This document shows positions 15,719 through 23,768 of a stretch of 60,162 bases of DNA, in pieces; position 1 is the first letter of the stretch, and each line of letters starts with the position of its first letter. The stretch is taken from contig CAZBKY010000001.1 in assembly GCA_964492595.1 (NCBI GenBank), positions 1-60,162 on the forward strand, read 5' to 3'. Position numbers and translations under genes: made by a program. The notes below the pieces were generated by a model. It saw only the letters and a program-made list of their open reading frames with translations. It was not told the DNA's origin and ran no database searches. Origin of the DNA: CAYNFP01 sp964492595. GTDB taxonomy: Bacteria > Bacillota_I > Bacilli_A > RF39 > UBA660.

Positions 15719-16993
15719 TTATTTAATAACTTTTAATATTATATTTTTTTCTCTAGGTTTTTTGTTAATTATAATATATGCATTTAAAACTTGAGAAATC
15801 ATTTTTTCAACTTCTTTATTATAATAAATACTGCATAATATTTCATCTCTTTCGACAAAGTCTCCAATTTTTTTTCTCAATATTATCCCAGAGTTATTGT
15901 CAATTTTAGAGCCTAGGCTACCTCCAAAGGCAAGCATAGAAGACAAACTCCCAATATATTCTGCATTTATTTCTTTGATAAAACCTGACTTAACACTTTT
16001 AACATCTATTCTTTTAGCATTCATTTTTACTTCTGATAATCTACCACCCTGTGATTTTATCCATTCATAAAATTTATCTTTTGCCTTACCATTTTTTATA
16101 ACTTTTACAACCTCTTTAAGAGCTTCTTTATATTTAATATTTTTAGATATCATCAGCATATATGCAGATAATTCCAAAGTAAGTTTCTCAAGTCTTTCAT
16201 TTCTATTTCCCTCAAAAAAGTTTATTACTTCTTTTACTTCTAGTATATTTCCTACATTACTTCCCAAAGGACTATTCATATCTGATAAAATACATATTAT
16301 ATTTTTTTCATATTTTTTTCCAATATATATCATTAACCTTGCAAGTTTTTTAGCGCTTCTTAAATCTTTCATGAAAGCACCCTTGCCAACTTTAAGGTCA
16401 ATTACTATATTTTTTGCTGAACAGGCTATTTTTTTACTCATAATAGAACTTGCTATTAAAGGAATGGAATCTACATAACCTGTTTTATCTCTTAATGCAT
16501 AAATTTTTTTATCGGCTAAAGCTATATTTTCATTTTGACATATATCTGCACATCCAACTGTATTTATTATGTTGATGAATTCTTCATCAGTTAATTCACT
16601 TTTAAATCCTGGAATGCTTTCAAGTTTATCTATCGTACCGCCAGTTATTCCCAAACTTCTTCCACTCATTTTAGGTACAGCCAGTCCTAAAGATGCGCAA
16701 ATGGGAAGAATTAGCAATGAAATTTTATCTCCAACACCCCCACTTGAATGTTTGTCGACTGTTGTTTTTTTTACCTTTGACAAATCTATTATATTTCCAC
16801 TTTTAACCATTACATCAGTTAAATAATACGTTTCTTTTTTACTTAAACCCTTTTCATAAATGGCTTTAATAAATAAGGTCATAACTTCTTCGCTAATATC
16901 TTCCTTTATAAAACTTTTTACCATATATTCTATTTCTTCATATGATAAAGTTTTTCTCTTGTTTTTTTTATTTATTATATTTTCACTATTCAT
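15719..16993 (-). CDS. pdp: Pyrimidine-nucleoside phosphorylase
   Basis: 424 residues. It splits thymidine, uridine or deoxyuridine with phosphate into base and sugar 1-phosphate, feeding nucleoside salvage. Signature sequences: DKHSSGGVGDKIS (phosphate site) and SGRSLGITGGTIDKLESIPG, the family pattern; ALADKKIYALRD binds the base. The C-terminal barrel-sandwich domain is present (residues ~335-424). The length fits Pdp of Bacillota, which accepts both uridine and thymidine, so I use pdp rather than deoA. Confidence 0.93.
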   Translation of the reverse strand: MNSENIINKKNKRKTLSYEEIEYMVKSFIKEDISEEVMTLFIKAIYEKGLSKKETYYLTDVMVKSGNIIDLSKVKKTTVDKHSSGGVGDKISLLILPICASLGLAVPKMSGRSLGITGGTIDKLESIPGFKSELTDEEFINIINTVGCADICQNENIALADKKIYALRDKTGYVDSIPLIASSIMSKKIACSAKNIVIDLKVGKGAFMKDLRSAKKLARLMIYIGKKYEKNIICILSDMNSPLGSNVGNILEVKEVINFFEGNRNERLEKLTLELSAYMLMISKNIKYKEALKEVVKVIKNGKAKDKFYEWIKSQGGRLSEVKMNAKRIDVKSVKSGFIKEINAEYIGSLSSMLAFGGSLGSKIDNNSGIILRKKIGDFVERDEILCSIYYNKEVEKMISQVLNAYIIINKKPREKNIILKVIK

Positions 16994-17063
16994 ACCAGAC
17001 CTCTTATTCTAAAACAAGTATAACATTTATAGCTATACTTGTATATTATAATTAAAAAGATTA

Positions 17064-18152
17064 TTATGTTAAATCTTCAAATGTTTTCTCTTTAATTATT
17101 TTATTATTTTCTTTTAATCTTTCATTTTCGGGATCTAATTTTAAAGCTATTTCATTAAATTCAAGGGCTTTTGAATATAAACCTATATTATAATAACTTA
17201 TTGAACTCAAATCATATATCGTGCTATCCCATGAAAAATTCTCATTAATATATGTTTTTCCTCTTTCTTTTATCTTTAAGGCTTCATCACACATGTGCAG
17301 ACAGGCAAGCCAATTTTCAGTTTCATACTCCAGTAATGCCATCTCTACATATGGCTCTCTTAAATATGGGCTTTCTATTATTGCCTTATATAACCATTCT
17401 CTAGATAAATCATATTGTTTTTTATATTTATAACATCTTGCAATATAACGCATTGAAGCACATCTTTCATCTTTCCAAGTTGCCTTTTCTAAAGATAAAT
17501 GTTTTATTAAAGTTTTAATTGCCTCATCGTACATTTGATAAAACATATATTCTCTTCCTAAATAATGAACGTTTCGGTCATCAGAGGGATCTTCTTTAAC
17601 TGATAATTCTAAAAGCGGTAAATAATTAGATCGAGACTTGGTATCATCTGGATAATGATTTACTTCAAACCCTGAAACATAGTTTATTTTTTCAATTCCA
17701 TCTCCTATATATTTTAAAACTTCATGAACAGGATGCTTCCAAGTATAATCTTTTTTATTGTGTATTTTTTCAATCATGAAACTTACTGATGGTTTACCAT
17801 ACTTATCAAAACTCCAATTATAGTTATATTTCAATCTTGTAGTTTTTTCATCCCAGATTTTTTCAACATGTTTTCTCCATCCTTTTGTTATTATTTCATC
17901 TAAATCCGTAGATACACATATATCGATGTTATCTGGTATTTTTTTTAAAACCATATTTCTAGCCTTGTCAAATCTCCATGGATTTACTTTTATTTTATAT
18001 ACTTTTGCACCTAATTTTTTTAATTTTAAAATTGTATCATCAGTTGAACCTGTATCTCCCACTATTACCATATCTGCTTCTTTTACAGATTCATACCACC
18101 TTTCAACGAATTTACTTTCATTCTTTGCAATTGCATAAACGCATATTTTCAT
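17064..18152 (-). CDS. Family 2 glycosyltransferase with C-terminal TPR repeats
   Basis: 362 residues. The N-terminal GT-A domain has CVYAIAKNESKFVERW, DTGSTDDT and the nucleotide-sugar/metal motif DLDE at about residue 84. From about residue 195 the protein is helical, with TPR-like repeats (ALEFNEIALKLDPENERLK). Similar proteins glycosylate collagen-like spore glycoproteins such as BclA, and this gene lies directly downstream of the collagen-like gene on the same strand. It is therefore probably the modifying enzyme for that protein; the donor sugar is unknown. Confidence 0.85.
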   Translation of the reverse strand: MKICVYAIAKNESKFVERWYESVKEADMVIVGDTGSTDDTILKLKKLGAKVYKIKVNPWRFDKARNMVLKKIPDNIDICVSTDLDEIITKGWRKHVEKIWDEKTTRLKYNYNWSFDKYGKPSVSFMIEKIHNKKDYTWKHPVHEVLKYIGDGIEKINYVSGFEVNHYPDDTKSRSNYLPLLELSVKEDPSDDRNVHYLGREYMFYQMYDEAIKTLIKHLSLEKATWKDERCASMRYIARCYKYKKQYDLSREWLYKAIIESPYLREPYVEMALLEYETENWLACLHMCDEALKIKERGKTYINENFSWDSTIYDLSSISYYNIGLYSKALEFNEIALKLDPENERLKENNKIIKEKTFEDLT

Positions 18153-18193
18153 TAAATACCTCCTATAGTTATTATATGAATTTAAAGCATATT

Positions 18194-18248
18194 AAAAGCC
18201 ATTTTTTGATGTGCACCCTAATGGATGCGGTTCATTTTAGTGGCTTTT
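18194..18248. terminator. Long nested hairpin between bclB-like gene and glycosyltransferase
   Basis: AAAAGCCA at 18194-18201 pairs with TGGCTTTT at 18241-18248, and inside it GCACCC (18213-18218) pairs with GGATGC (18223-18228). The T run is better on the plus side. It probably works as a terminator or processing hairpin between the two genes; a small palindromic element is also possible. Confidence 0.5.
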
Positions 18249-18255
18249 ATTTTTA

Positions 18256-19302
18256 TTAAACTATGTTTATTCCTGCACTAGCATAGCCAGTTACAGTTTG
18301 TAATAAATTTAATCCATTAGCATTTATAGTAAATACCATTAATAATCTTGTTCCTGCAGTTACTGCAATATTTAATCCAGTTAAGTTGCCTCTAACAATA
18401 TCTCCTATATTTATTATTCCACTCAAGTTCGGTGTTAAAGTTACATCTGTTCCCGCTACTGGAGTGAAAATATTATTAGGAGTTGTTGATTGATATAACT
18501 GAGCATGAACAGTAATATCTGTACTTATAAGTGTCAATCCAAGTACTACACTAAAATAAGCTTCTATATCTGTAATTGTTCCATTTCTTGGAACTGAAAA
18601 TGCCAAATTGGCTAATAAACCTGCAGCTCCTGTTAAATCAATATTTAGACCCAATATGTTTGGTAATGTTGTACTTGTTCCAAATCCGACTATAGCTGGT
18701 AATCCTGCCAATCCCAAAGCAATACTTGTAGGAGCTACTGGTAATCCTGAAGCATATGGTATTATTGCACCTGCTCCATTTAAACCTGCTGTTCCCTGTG
18801 GTCCAGTCGGACCGGTTGCACCTTGAATTCCTTGAATTCCTTGTGGTCCAGTTGGTCCAGTTGGTCCGGTTGGCCCAGTTGCTCCATTTGTTCCAGCATT
18901 ACCTTGTGGCCCTGTCGGTCCTGTGGCTCCTATTGGCCCCTGGATTCCTTGAGCACCTTGTGGTCCTATAATTCCTTGAGGTCCGGTTGCTCCCATCGCT
19001 CCAGTTGGACCAGTAGCTCCATTTGCACCTTGGGCGCCTTGTGGCCCTTGAGGGCCTACTTCACCCTGAGAACCTTGAGAACCATTTGCTCCGGTTGCAC
19101 CTGTTGGTCCTTGTATTCCTTGTACTCCCTGAACTCCCTGCGGACCCTGTGGACCTGTTGATCCGGTTGGCCCTGTCGGTCCAGTTGGACCAGTTGGCCC
19201 TGTCGGTCCTCCCGAAGGTCCTGTTGGTCCTGTCGGCCCAGTAGGACCATAACATGTATAACATGGACAAGGATTATTACATAAATTTTTAAATCCATCC
19301 AT
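18256..19302 (-). CDS. Collagen-like exosporium protein, BclB type
   Basis: 348 residues. A short Cys-rich leader (LCNNPCPCYTCY) is followed by about 150 residues of Gly-X-Y triplets, mostly GPT and GPQ. The C-terminal domain starts IPYASGLPVAP and includes IDLTGAAGLLANLAFSVPR, QLYQSTTPNNIFTPVAGT and the ending GYASAGINIV, the BclB exosporium glycoprotein tail. It is expected on the outermost spore surface as a glycosylated triple helix. The ATG at 19302, seven bases after GAGGTG, is chosen over a GTG inside that SD. The repeat produces several spurious frames on both strands. Confidence 0.9.
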   Translation of the reverse strand: MDGFKNLCNNPCPCYTCYGPTGPTGPTGPSGGPTGPTGPTGPTGPTGSTGPQGPQGVQGVQGIQGPTGATGANGSQGSQGEVGPQGPQGAQGANGATGPTGAMGATGPQGIIGPQGAQGIQGPIGATGPTGPQGNAGTNGATGPTGPTGPTGPQGIQGIQGATGPTGPQGTAGLNGAGAIIPYASGLPVAPTSIALGLAGLPAIVGFGTSTTLPNILGLNIDLTGAAGLLANLAFSVPRNGTITDIEAYFSVVLGLTLISTDITVHAQLYQSTTPNNIFTPVAGTDVTLTPNLSGIINIGDIVRGNLTGLNIAVTAGTRLLMVFTINANGLNLLQTVTGYASAGINIV

Positions 19303-19328
19303 TTTTTTCACCTCTTTTTCTTACATTT

Positions 19329-19337
19329 TATTGTATG
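19329..19337 (-). promoter_or_regulatory. Mother-cell (SigE/SigK) -10 element of the BclB-like gene
   Basis: CATACAATA on the minus strand matches CATANNNTA. The -35 is only a half match (TC instead of AC, at 16-base spacing). Position about 27 bases before ATG 19302, with the SD between. Confidence 0.45.
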
Positions 19338-19481
19338 AAGTTAAATAAAAATAGAACTTACATTAAACTAAGTTTAGGTGAAAATGTGTTAATGTATTAT
19401 TTTCAATTTCTTTAATAAAACAGTACAAAAATAATTGTTTATATTTTTATATTAACATAGAATTTAATAAGGAGAATAATT

Positions 19482-20255
19482 ATGGACACAATTGAAAATC
19501 AATCCTCTATTGAATATGATTATAAAATAAATCCAACTGGCGATGCAATTACAACAGATTTAGAAAGTAATATAACTGTGACCGATCTTGCAATTGGAGA
19601 ATTAAATATGATTAAATCAGTAGATAAAACCTATGCAACTATTGGAGATATACTAACATACACCATAGTTTTAAATAATAATGGAAATGTTTTGTTAACA
19701 GATATTGTATTTAAAGATATTGTACCAACTGGTGCTACTTTTGTAAGTGGAAGTGTTATAGTAGATGGAACTTCTCAACCAACATATAATCCCAATACTG
19801 GATTTAATGTCGGAAGTTTGTTAATACTCGGATCTAGAACAATTACTTTTCAAGTAGAAGTAACTTCTTTGCCTGATCCTAATACTATTATCAATACCTC
19901 ATCTGCAACATATAATTATCTTGTTATTATTCCTATAGGGGGAAGTTCTACAAGCAACAGTGTTACTACAACTATAAATGTTAATAATTTAGAAATTGTT
20001 AAATCTGCTAGTCCTTCAACTGTAACAAAAGGAGATACTTTAACTTATACTACTGTAATAACAAATAATGGAAATATAGATGCCACTGATATAATGTTTA
20101 CCGATATAGTGCCTTCAGAATTAACATTTGTCCCTGAAAGTGTTACTATAGATGGAACCCCTTACTCAAGCTATGATCCTAATGATGGATTTAGTTTAGG
20201 AACATTAAGCCCAGGAGATAGCATCACAGTAGTATTTGAAACAACTGTTAACTAA
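19482..20255 (+). CDS. DUF11-repeat surface protein, N-terminal part (reading frame ends early)
   Basis: 257 residues with two DUF11 repeats, each starting with a K(S)-x-T-GDxLTYT pattern: MIKSVDKTYATIGDILTYT at about residue 45 and EIVKSASPSTVTKGDTLTYT at about 170, followed by TDIVP and ending in VTVVFE-type strands. There is no signal peptide, as in spore-surface and coat-associated DUF11 proteins. The frame stops at TAA in the middle of the second repeat's last strand, while the expected continuation (IINTSEISYIVNG) is in another frame right behind it. SD AAGGAG. Divergent from the collagen-like gene. Confidence 0.75.
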   Translation: MDTIENQSSIEYDYKINPTGDAITTDLESNITVTDLAIGELNMIKSVDKTYATIGDILTYTIVLNNNGNVLLTDIVFKDIVPTGATFVSGSVIVDGTSQPTYNPNTGFNVGSLLILGSRTITFQVEVTSLPDPNTIINTSSATYNYLVIIPIGGSSTSNSVTTTINVNNLEIVKSASPSTVTKGDTLTYTTVITNNGNIDATDIMFTDIVPSELTFVPESVTIDGTPYSSYDPNDGFSLGTLSPGDSITVVFETTVN

Positions 20256-20668
20256 TGGAAATCATTAACACATCTGAAATATCATATATAGTAAATGGAA
20301 CTTTAGTTGATAGTTCAAGTAACACTTCAGTAACTAAGCGAATAGAACCGATTATTTATTTTACAAAATGTGTTAATGAGTGTTTAATTAAAGTAGTTAT
20401 AAAAAATAATAGCGGAACTATTATTAAAAATGTTTTATATAAGGAATGTTTGGATAAAGATTTATATGTAAAAGGTACCTTAAAAATTAACAATAAAAGT
20501 TTTGACTACAATCCTTTTTATAGTATATGTTTAAAAAATATTGCAAATAATGAAATAATAAAAATAGAATATAAAATAAAAAAGAATTATTATAATAATA
20601 AATCACTATTAAGATATAACTTTGTATTAAATAATGGCTATCAAACTACATATATATTAAGTAGTTAA
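20255..20668 (+). CDS. DUF11-repeat protein, C-terminal part in a shifted frame
   Basis: 137 residues. The first 30 (EIINTSEISYIVNG and on) correspond to the end of a DUF11 repeat; compare IINTSSATYNYLV at the end of the first repeat of the preceding frame. The ATG overlaps the preceding TAA by one base (TAATG) and has no SD of its own. Two readings are possible: one gene of about 394 residues broken by loss of a single base, or a genuinely split pair with coupled translation. No slippery heptamer is visible, so programmed frameshifting is unlikely. Confidence 0.55.
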   Translation: MEIINTSEISYIVNGTLVDSSSNTSVTKRIEPIIYFTKCVNECLIKVVIKNNSGTIIKNVLYKECLDKDLYVKGTLKINNKSFDYNPFYSICLKNIANNEIIKIEYKIKKNYYNNKSLLRYNFVLNNGYQTTYILSS

Positions 20669-20698
20669 AAATAAAGCAGATTATGCTTTATTTTTTAT
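20669..20698. terminator. Bidirectional terminator between DUF11 and vanX genes
   Basis: AAATAAAGCA-GATTA-TGCTTTATTT with T runs on both strands; the genes on either side converge on it. Confidence 0.75.
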
Positions 20699-20732
20699 AT
20701 TTTCTATTTAAAATAAAATAGTTAAAAGGTTA

Positions 20733-21287
20733 TCAAATTTTAAAATTATAAATTTTTGTCTCATCTATATTTATTCTCTTATCATTTTCATCAAACCAAT
20801 CGAAAAAATGCCACCATTCTTTTGTATATTGTACAAAACCAGCTTTATTCATTATTTCTTTTAAAATAATTGAATTTTTATTACTTCTACATGCATCTAA
20901 TATCAATTCACAACACTTTGTAGGCATTAATAATTCTCTATTTGTTTTAAGATTAACTAAGCTTACATCAACAGCCATTCCAACATTGTGCCAACTAATA
21001 CCATTTCCAAGAAGACCTAATTTAACCTCTTTTTTATATTTGTTACATAATAATTTGGTTATATAATATGGTCTATAAGCCTCATATATTCTAATTTTAA
21101 AACCTTTTTTATTTGCTAAATCATTTGCTTTTTTTAATTTGAAAGCTGTCTTTTTAGTCAAATAAGCAATATTATGTTTGTATAATTTATCCTTGTAATA
21201 ATGATGAAGTTTTACATCAATATTAGAATCTATTTCTAAAATATTTATTAAATCAATATTTTTATTAAAAATTTTATAATTATTCAT
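20733..21287 (-). CDS. vanX: VanX-type D-Ala-D-Ala dipeptidase (M15D)
   Basis: 184 residues, cytoplasmic (no signal). The conserved active-site parts are present: RIYEAYRPY (substrate Arg), SWHNVGMAVDVS (zinc His and Asp) and EWWHFFDW (catalytic Glu and zinc His). It hydrolyses D-Ala-D-Ala dipeptide. No vanH/vanA ligase or VanRS regulators are nearby, so this is not a glycopeptide resistance cluster; a role in D-Ala recycling is more likely. Confidence 0.88.
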   Translation of the reverse strand: MNNYKIFNKNIDLINILEIDSNIDVKLHHYYKDKLYKHNIAYLTKKTAFKLKKANDLANKKGFKIRIYEAYRPYYITKLLCNKYKKEVKLGLLGNGISWHNVGMAVDVSLVNLKTNRELLMPTKCCELILDACRSNKNSIILKEIMNKAGFVQYTKEWWHFFDWFDENDKRINIDETKIYNFKI

Positions 21288-21350
21288 GATTACCTCAAAT
21301 AGAATAAATAATATTACAATTATTTATTTTCTAATTTTTCTATTTTCATT

Positions 21351-22222
21351 TTAAATTTCCATCTTTGATTTATCATTTATTGAATTATTAAGTGATTTTA
21401 GTTTATCAATACTAGCATTATTTTGTAGTGATTTTAATTGTGATAATGCATAATAATTTAGATTTTTTAACCTATCTTTTTGAGTGATATTATCTTTTAT
21501 CATTATTGAGTTAGAACTTTCCATATTGGATAATACAATTAATTGTTCAATAGTTGCATAATCTCTTATATTTCCTTTTTTATCTTTATTTCTATTTCGC
21601 CAATCTTTCGCAGTCATTCCAAATAATGCCACATTTAATACATCAGCTTCACTAGCATAAGTATAATTTATTTGCTCTTTTGTAAGTATAGGTAATATTA
21701 GATTTTCTTTTATAGCATCTGTGTGAATTCGATAATTACCTTTAGCAATTATTCTTCTTACATTCCATTCTATTTGGTTTTGATAATATTCATTCTTTTT
21801 TAATCTTTGGAATTCAATTATTACATATAATTAAACTCTGGGCTTAACCAACTGGCAAACTCAAAGGCTATATCAGAATGAGCAAAAGTACCACCATTAT
21901 TACCTGATTTTGAGATTATACCTATAGCATCAGTTTCTTTTATCCATTTTTGAGGAGACATATAAAAACTATTTCTCCCGGCTTTATTTTCAAAGGTCGT
22001 AAATTTGTGACCTTTGAAATTTTTATTATTAAGTTTTTCCCATAACCCTAAGTATAGTATAACATCAGTATTTCTCATCCATGTTTGAACAGGCACTTTT
22101 GGTTCTTCTGGATTGGCATATCTTGCTAAATCTGTAAGAGAAATATATTCTACTTCTCCTACTCACAATACTTTTATTTTTTCATGATTCACTTCAAGTT
22201 CTGTTTTAATAATATTTTCCAT
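21351..22222 (-). pseudogene. KilA-N domain protein, pseudogene
   Basis: The original reading begins at ATG 22222 (SD GGAGAG) with MENIIKTELEVNH. It meets an in-frame TGA at codon 20 (22163-22165) where CGA would give Arg. It resumes with the KilA-N core (VPVQTWMRNTDVILYLGLWE, FASWLSPEF), then shifts frame near 21825 after EFNYM and continues VIIEFQRLKKNEYYQ to the C-terminal MTAKDWRNRNKDKKGNIRD. Both the stop and the shift break the gene. Such proteins are typical phage or accessory DNA-binding proteins. Confidence 0.8.
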
Positions 22223-22294
22223 TAGTTTCTCTCCTTTCAATTTTCACTATGTATTTTAATTTGTGTTTATCTATTAATCTATAAAACATATTAT

Positions 22295-22711
22295 CTATTC
22301 TACTACATAATTCCATAATGTTATCTGTGCAGTCTTCCCAGTAATTGCATAATGCAGTTTGTTTTGAACAATTTTAAAAAAAGTATATGCTTCATTACTA
22401 TCTTTGTTATAATCAATGCTTGTTATTTCAAATATATCCAATATTTTTTTATAAACTCTATACTCACTAGTTCTAATTTCTTTTATTTCAATTAATAACT
22501 CATCAAAATAATCTTTACCAAATTTAGAACTATTTTTAAGTCTTTCCTTATCTAATTTATACCCTTTGATAATATAATCTTTTAAAACACTAGTAGCCCA
22601 TATTCTAAACTGTGTTGCTTTTTTACTATTAACTCTATAACCCACTGCAATGATAGCATCTAAATTATAAAAGCCTGTGTTATAAGTTTTTCCATCAGAA
22701 AAATCTTGCCA
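22295..22711 (-). pseudogene. RhuM-family remnant (N-terminus missing)
   Basis: The open part covers the middle of a RhuM-like protein: WQDFSDGKTYNTGFYNLDA, then VGYRVNSKKATQFRIWATSV and the ending FFKIVQNKLHYAITGKTA. The N-terminal winged-helix part and the C-terminal third are missing. Its left end is joined directly to the C-terminal remnant of a second RhuM gene, so the two were fused by deletion. Confidence 0.7.
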
Positions 22712-23509
22712 AATTAGTTAATCCCATGTTGTCTTTTTTTGAATCAACTCTGTTTTATATTATTTCAGCAGCAGTATTACCAGTAATTGCATGATGAAAT
22801 TTATTTTGTATTGTTTTATAAAATTTTTTGTAATTTCGCTGTCTCTGTCTCTATTATAGTCAATAGAACATTCAGAAAATATATCTGTTATTTTTTGATA
22901 AAACATCCTTTCGCTTACTCGAATTAATTTAATTCTTTCAAGTAATCTATCAAAATATTCTTTATCTGCTTTTTTACCTTTTAAAAATCTGTTATCATCT
23001 AAAGCAAAACCTTGTATTATATATTCTTTAATTATTTTGTTTGCCCAAGTTCTAAATAAAATAGCTTTCTTTGAATTAATTCTAAACCCAATTGAAATAA
23101 TCATATCCAAATTATAATATTTTGTTTTATATTTTTGGCCAGTCTTACCCATATGTTCCAAAATGGAACATGTGTTATCTTCATTTAATTCTTCTTGCTC
23201 ATATATATTATTAACATGTTTGGTTACAGCAGGTCTTTCAACACCAAAAAGTCTTGAAATCATTTCAGTATTAAGCCATATATTCTCATCAGAATACAAA
23301 ACCTCAACATTAACATTTCCATCTTCGTTAGTGTAAATAAGAATATTATTTTGCTGAAATGCTTTCCAATTAATTATAATACGTACTAAATTAAAAGAAA
23401 AAGATAGTTTATTCATTAAAATTTCTATCTTTTTTATATTTTTAAAAGTTTTTCTTTCTATTATATGCTCTTTACATATATTTAGTTTATCTTGTGTTGT
23501 TAATTTCAT
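22712..23509 (-). pseudogene. RhuM-family pseudogene (frameshifted)
   Basis: The conserved part starts around YTNEDGNVNVEVLYSDENIW, contains WLNTEMISRLFGVERPAVTKH (DNA-binding-like) and FRINSKKAILFRTWANKIIKEY. Near 22825 the frame shifts; the proper continuation (YKTIQNKFHHAITGNTAAEI) lies in another frame and then meets a TAA where Tyr is expected. The first 50 residues of the open frame are unlike RhuM and may be extraneous. RhuM proteins are accessory genes of pathogenicity and phage-like islands. Confidence 0.7.
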
Positions 23510-23594
23510 TAAAAACAGCTCCCTTCAGTTTTCTTGAAGTTATATTCATTATACAACTTTCTTTTTAACTTTTGGAAGCCATTTCATCAAAATT

Positions 23595-23671
23595 TGGTGG
23601 AGAATACAGGATTCGAACCCGCGACCCTCTGCGTGCAAGGCAGATGCTCTAGCCAACTGAGCTAATTCCCC
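23595..23671 (-). tRNA. tRNA-Ala (anticodon TGC)
   Basis: 77 bases including an encoded CCA. The acceptor stem GGGGAAT pairs with ATTCTCC (one G-T). D arm AGCTCAGTTGGCTAGAGC, anticodon stem TCTGC/GCAGA with loop CTTGCAC giving TGC, T arm with GGTTCGAATCC. Stands alone between the RhuM pseudogenes and the vanY-like gene, a common arrangement next to integrated accessory DNA. Confidence 0.96.
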
Positions 23672-23768
23672 ATGGTAGGCACTTGATATAAATCAAGCAT
23701 TGTAATTTTAGCAAATCAAAAGGAGGTTGTCAACTAAAACCTCCCAAAAAATTCAAAATAAAGGGTAT

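Noticed and set aside
18608..19298. Several long open frames on both strands across the Gly-X-Y repeat
   Set aside because: They are by-products of the triplet repeat; the frame with the BclB C-terminal domain and a good SD is the real one.
20240..20260. Programmed frameshift in the DUF11 gene
   Set aside because: No slippery heptamer or downstream structure is visible; a missing base or coupled split genes explain it more simply.
20733..21287. VanX and VanY as evidence of a vancomycin resistance cluster
   Set aside because: No vanH, vanA-type ligase or vanRS genes are nearby, and the genes are separated by unrelated ones on different strands.
22163..22165. TGA inside the KilA-N gene read as possible recoding (TGA as an amino acid)
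   Set aside because: Ku, spoIIAA and other intact genes end in TGA, and the KilA-N gene carries a second lesion, so it is a plain pseudogene.
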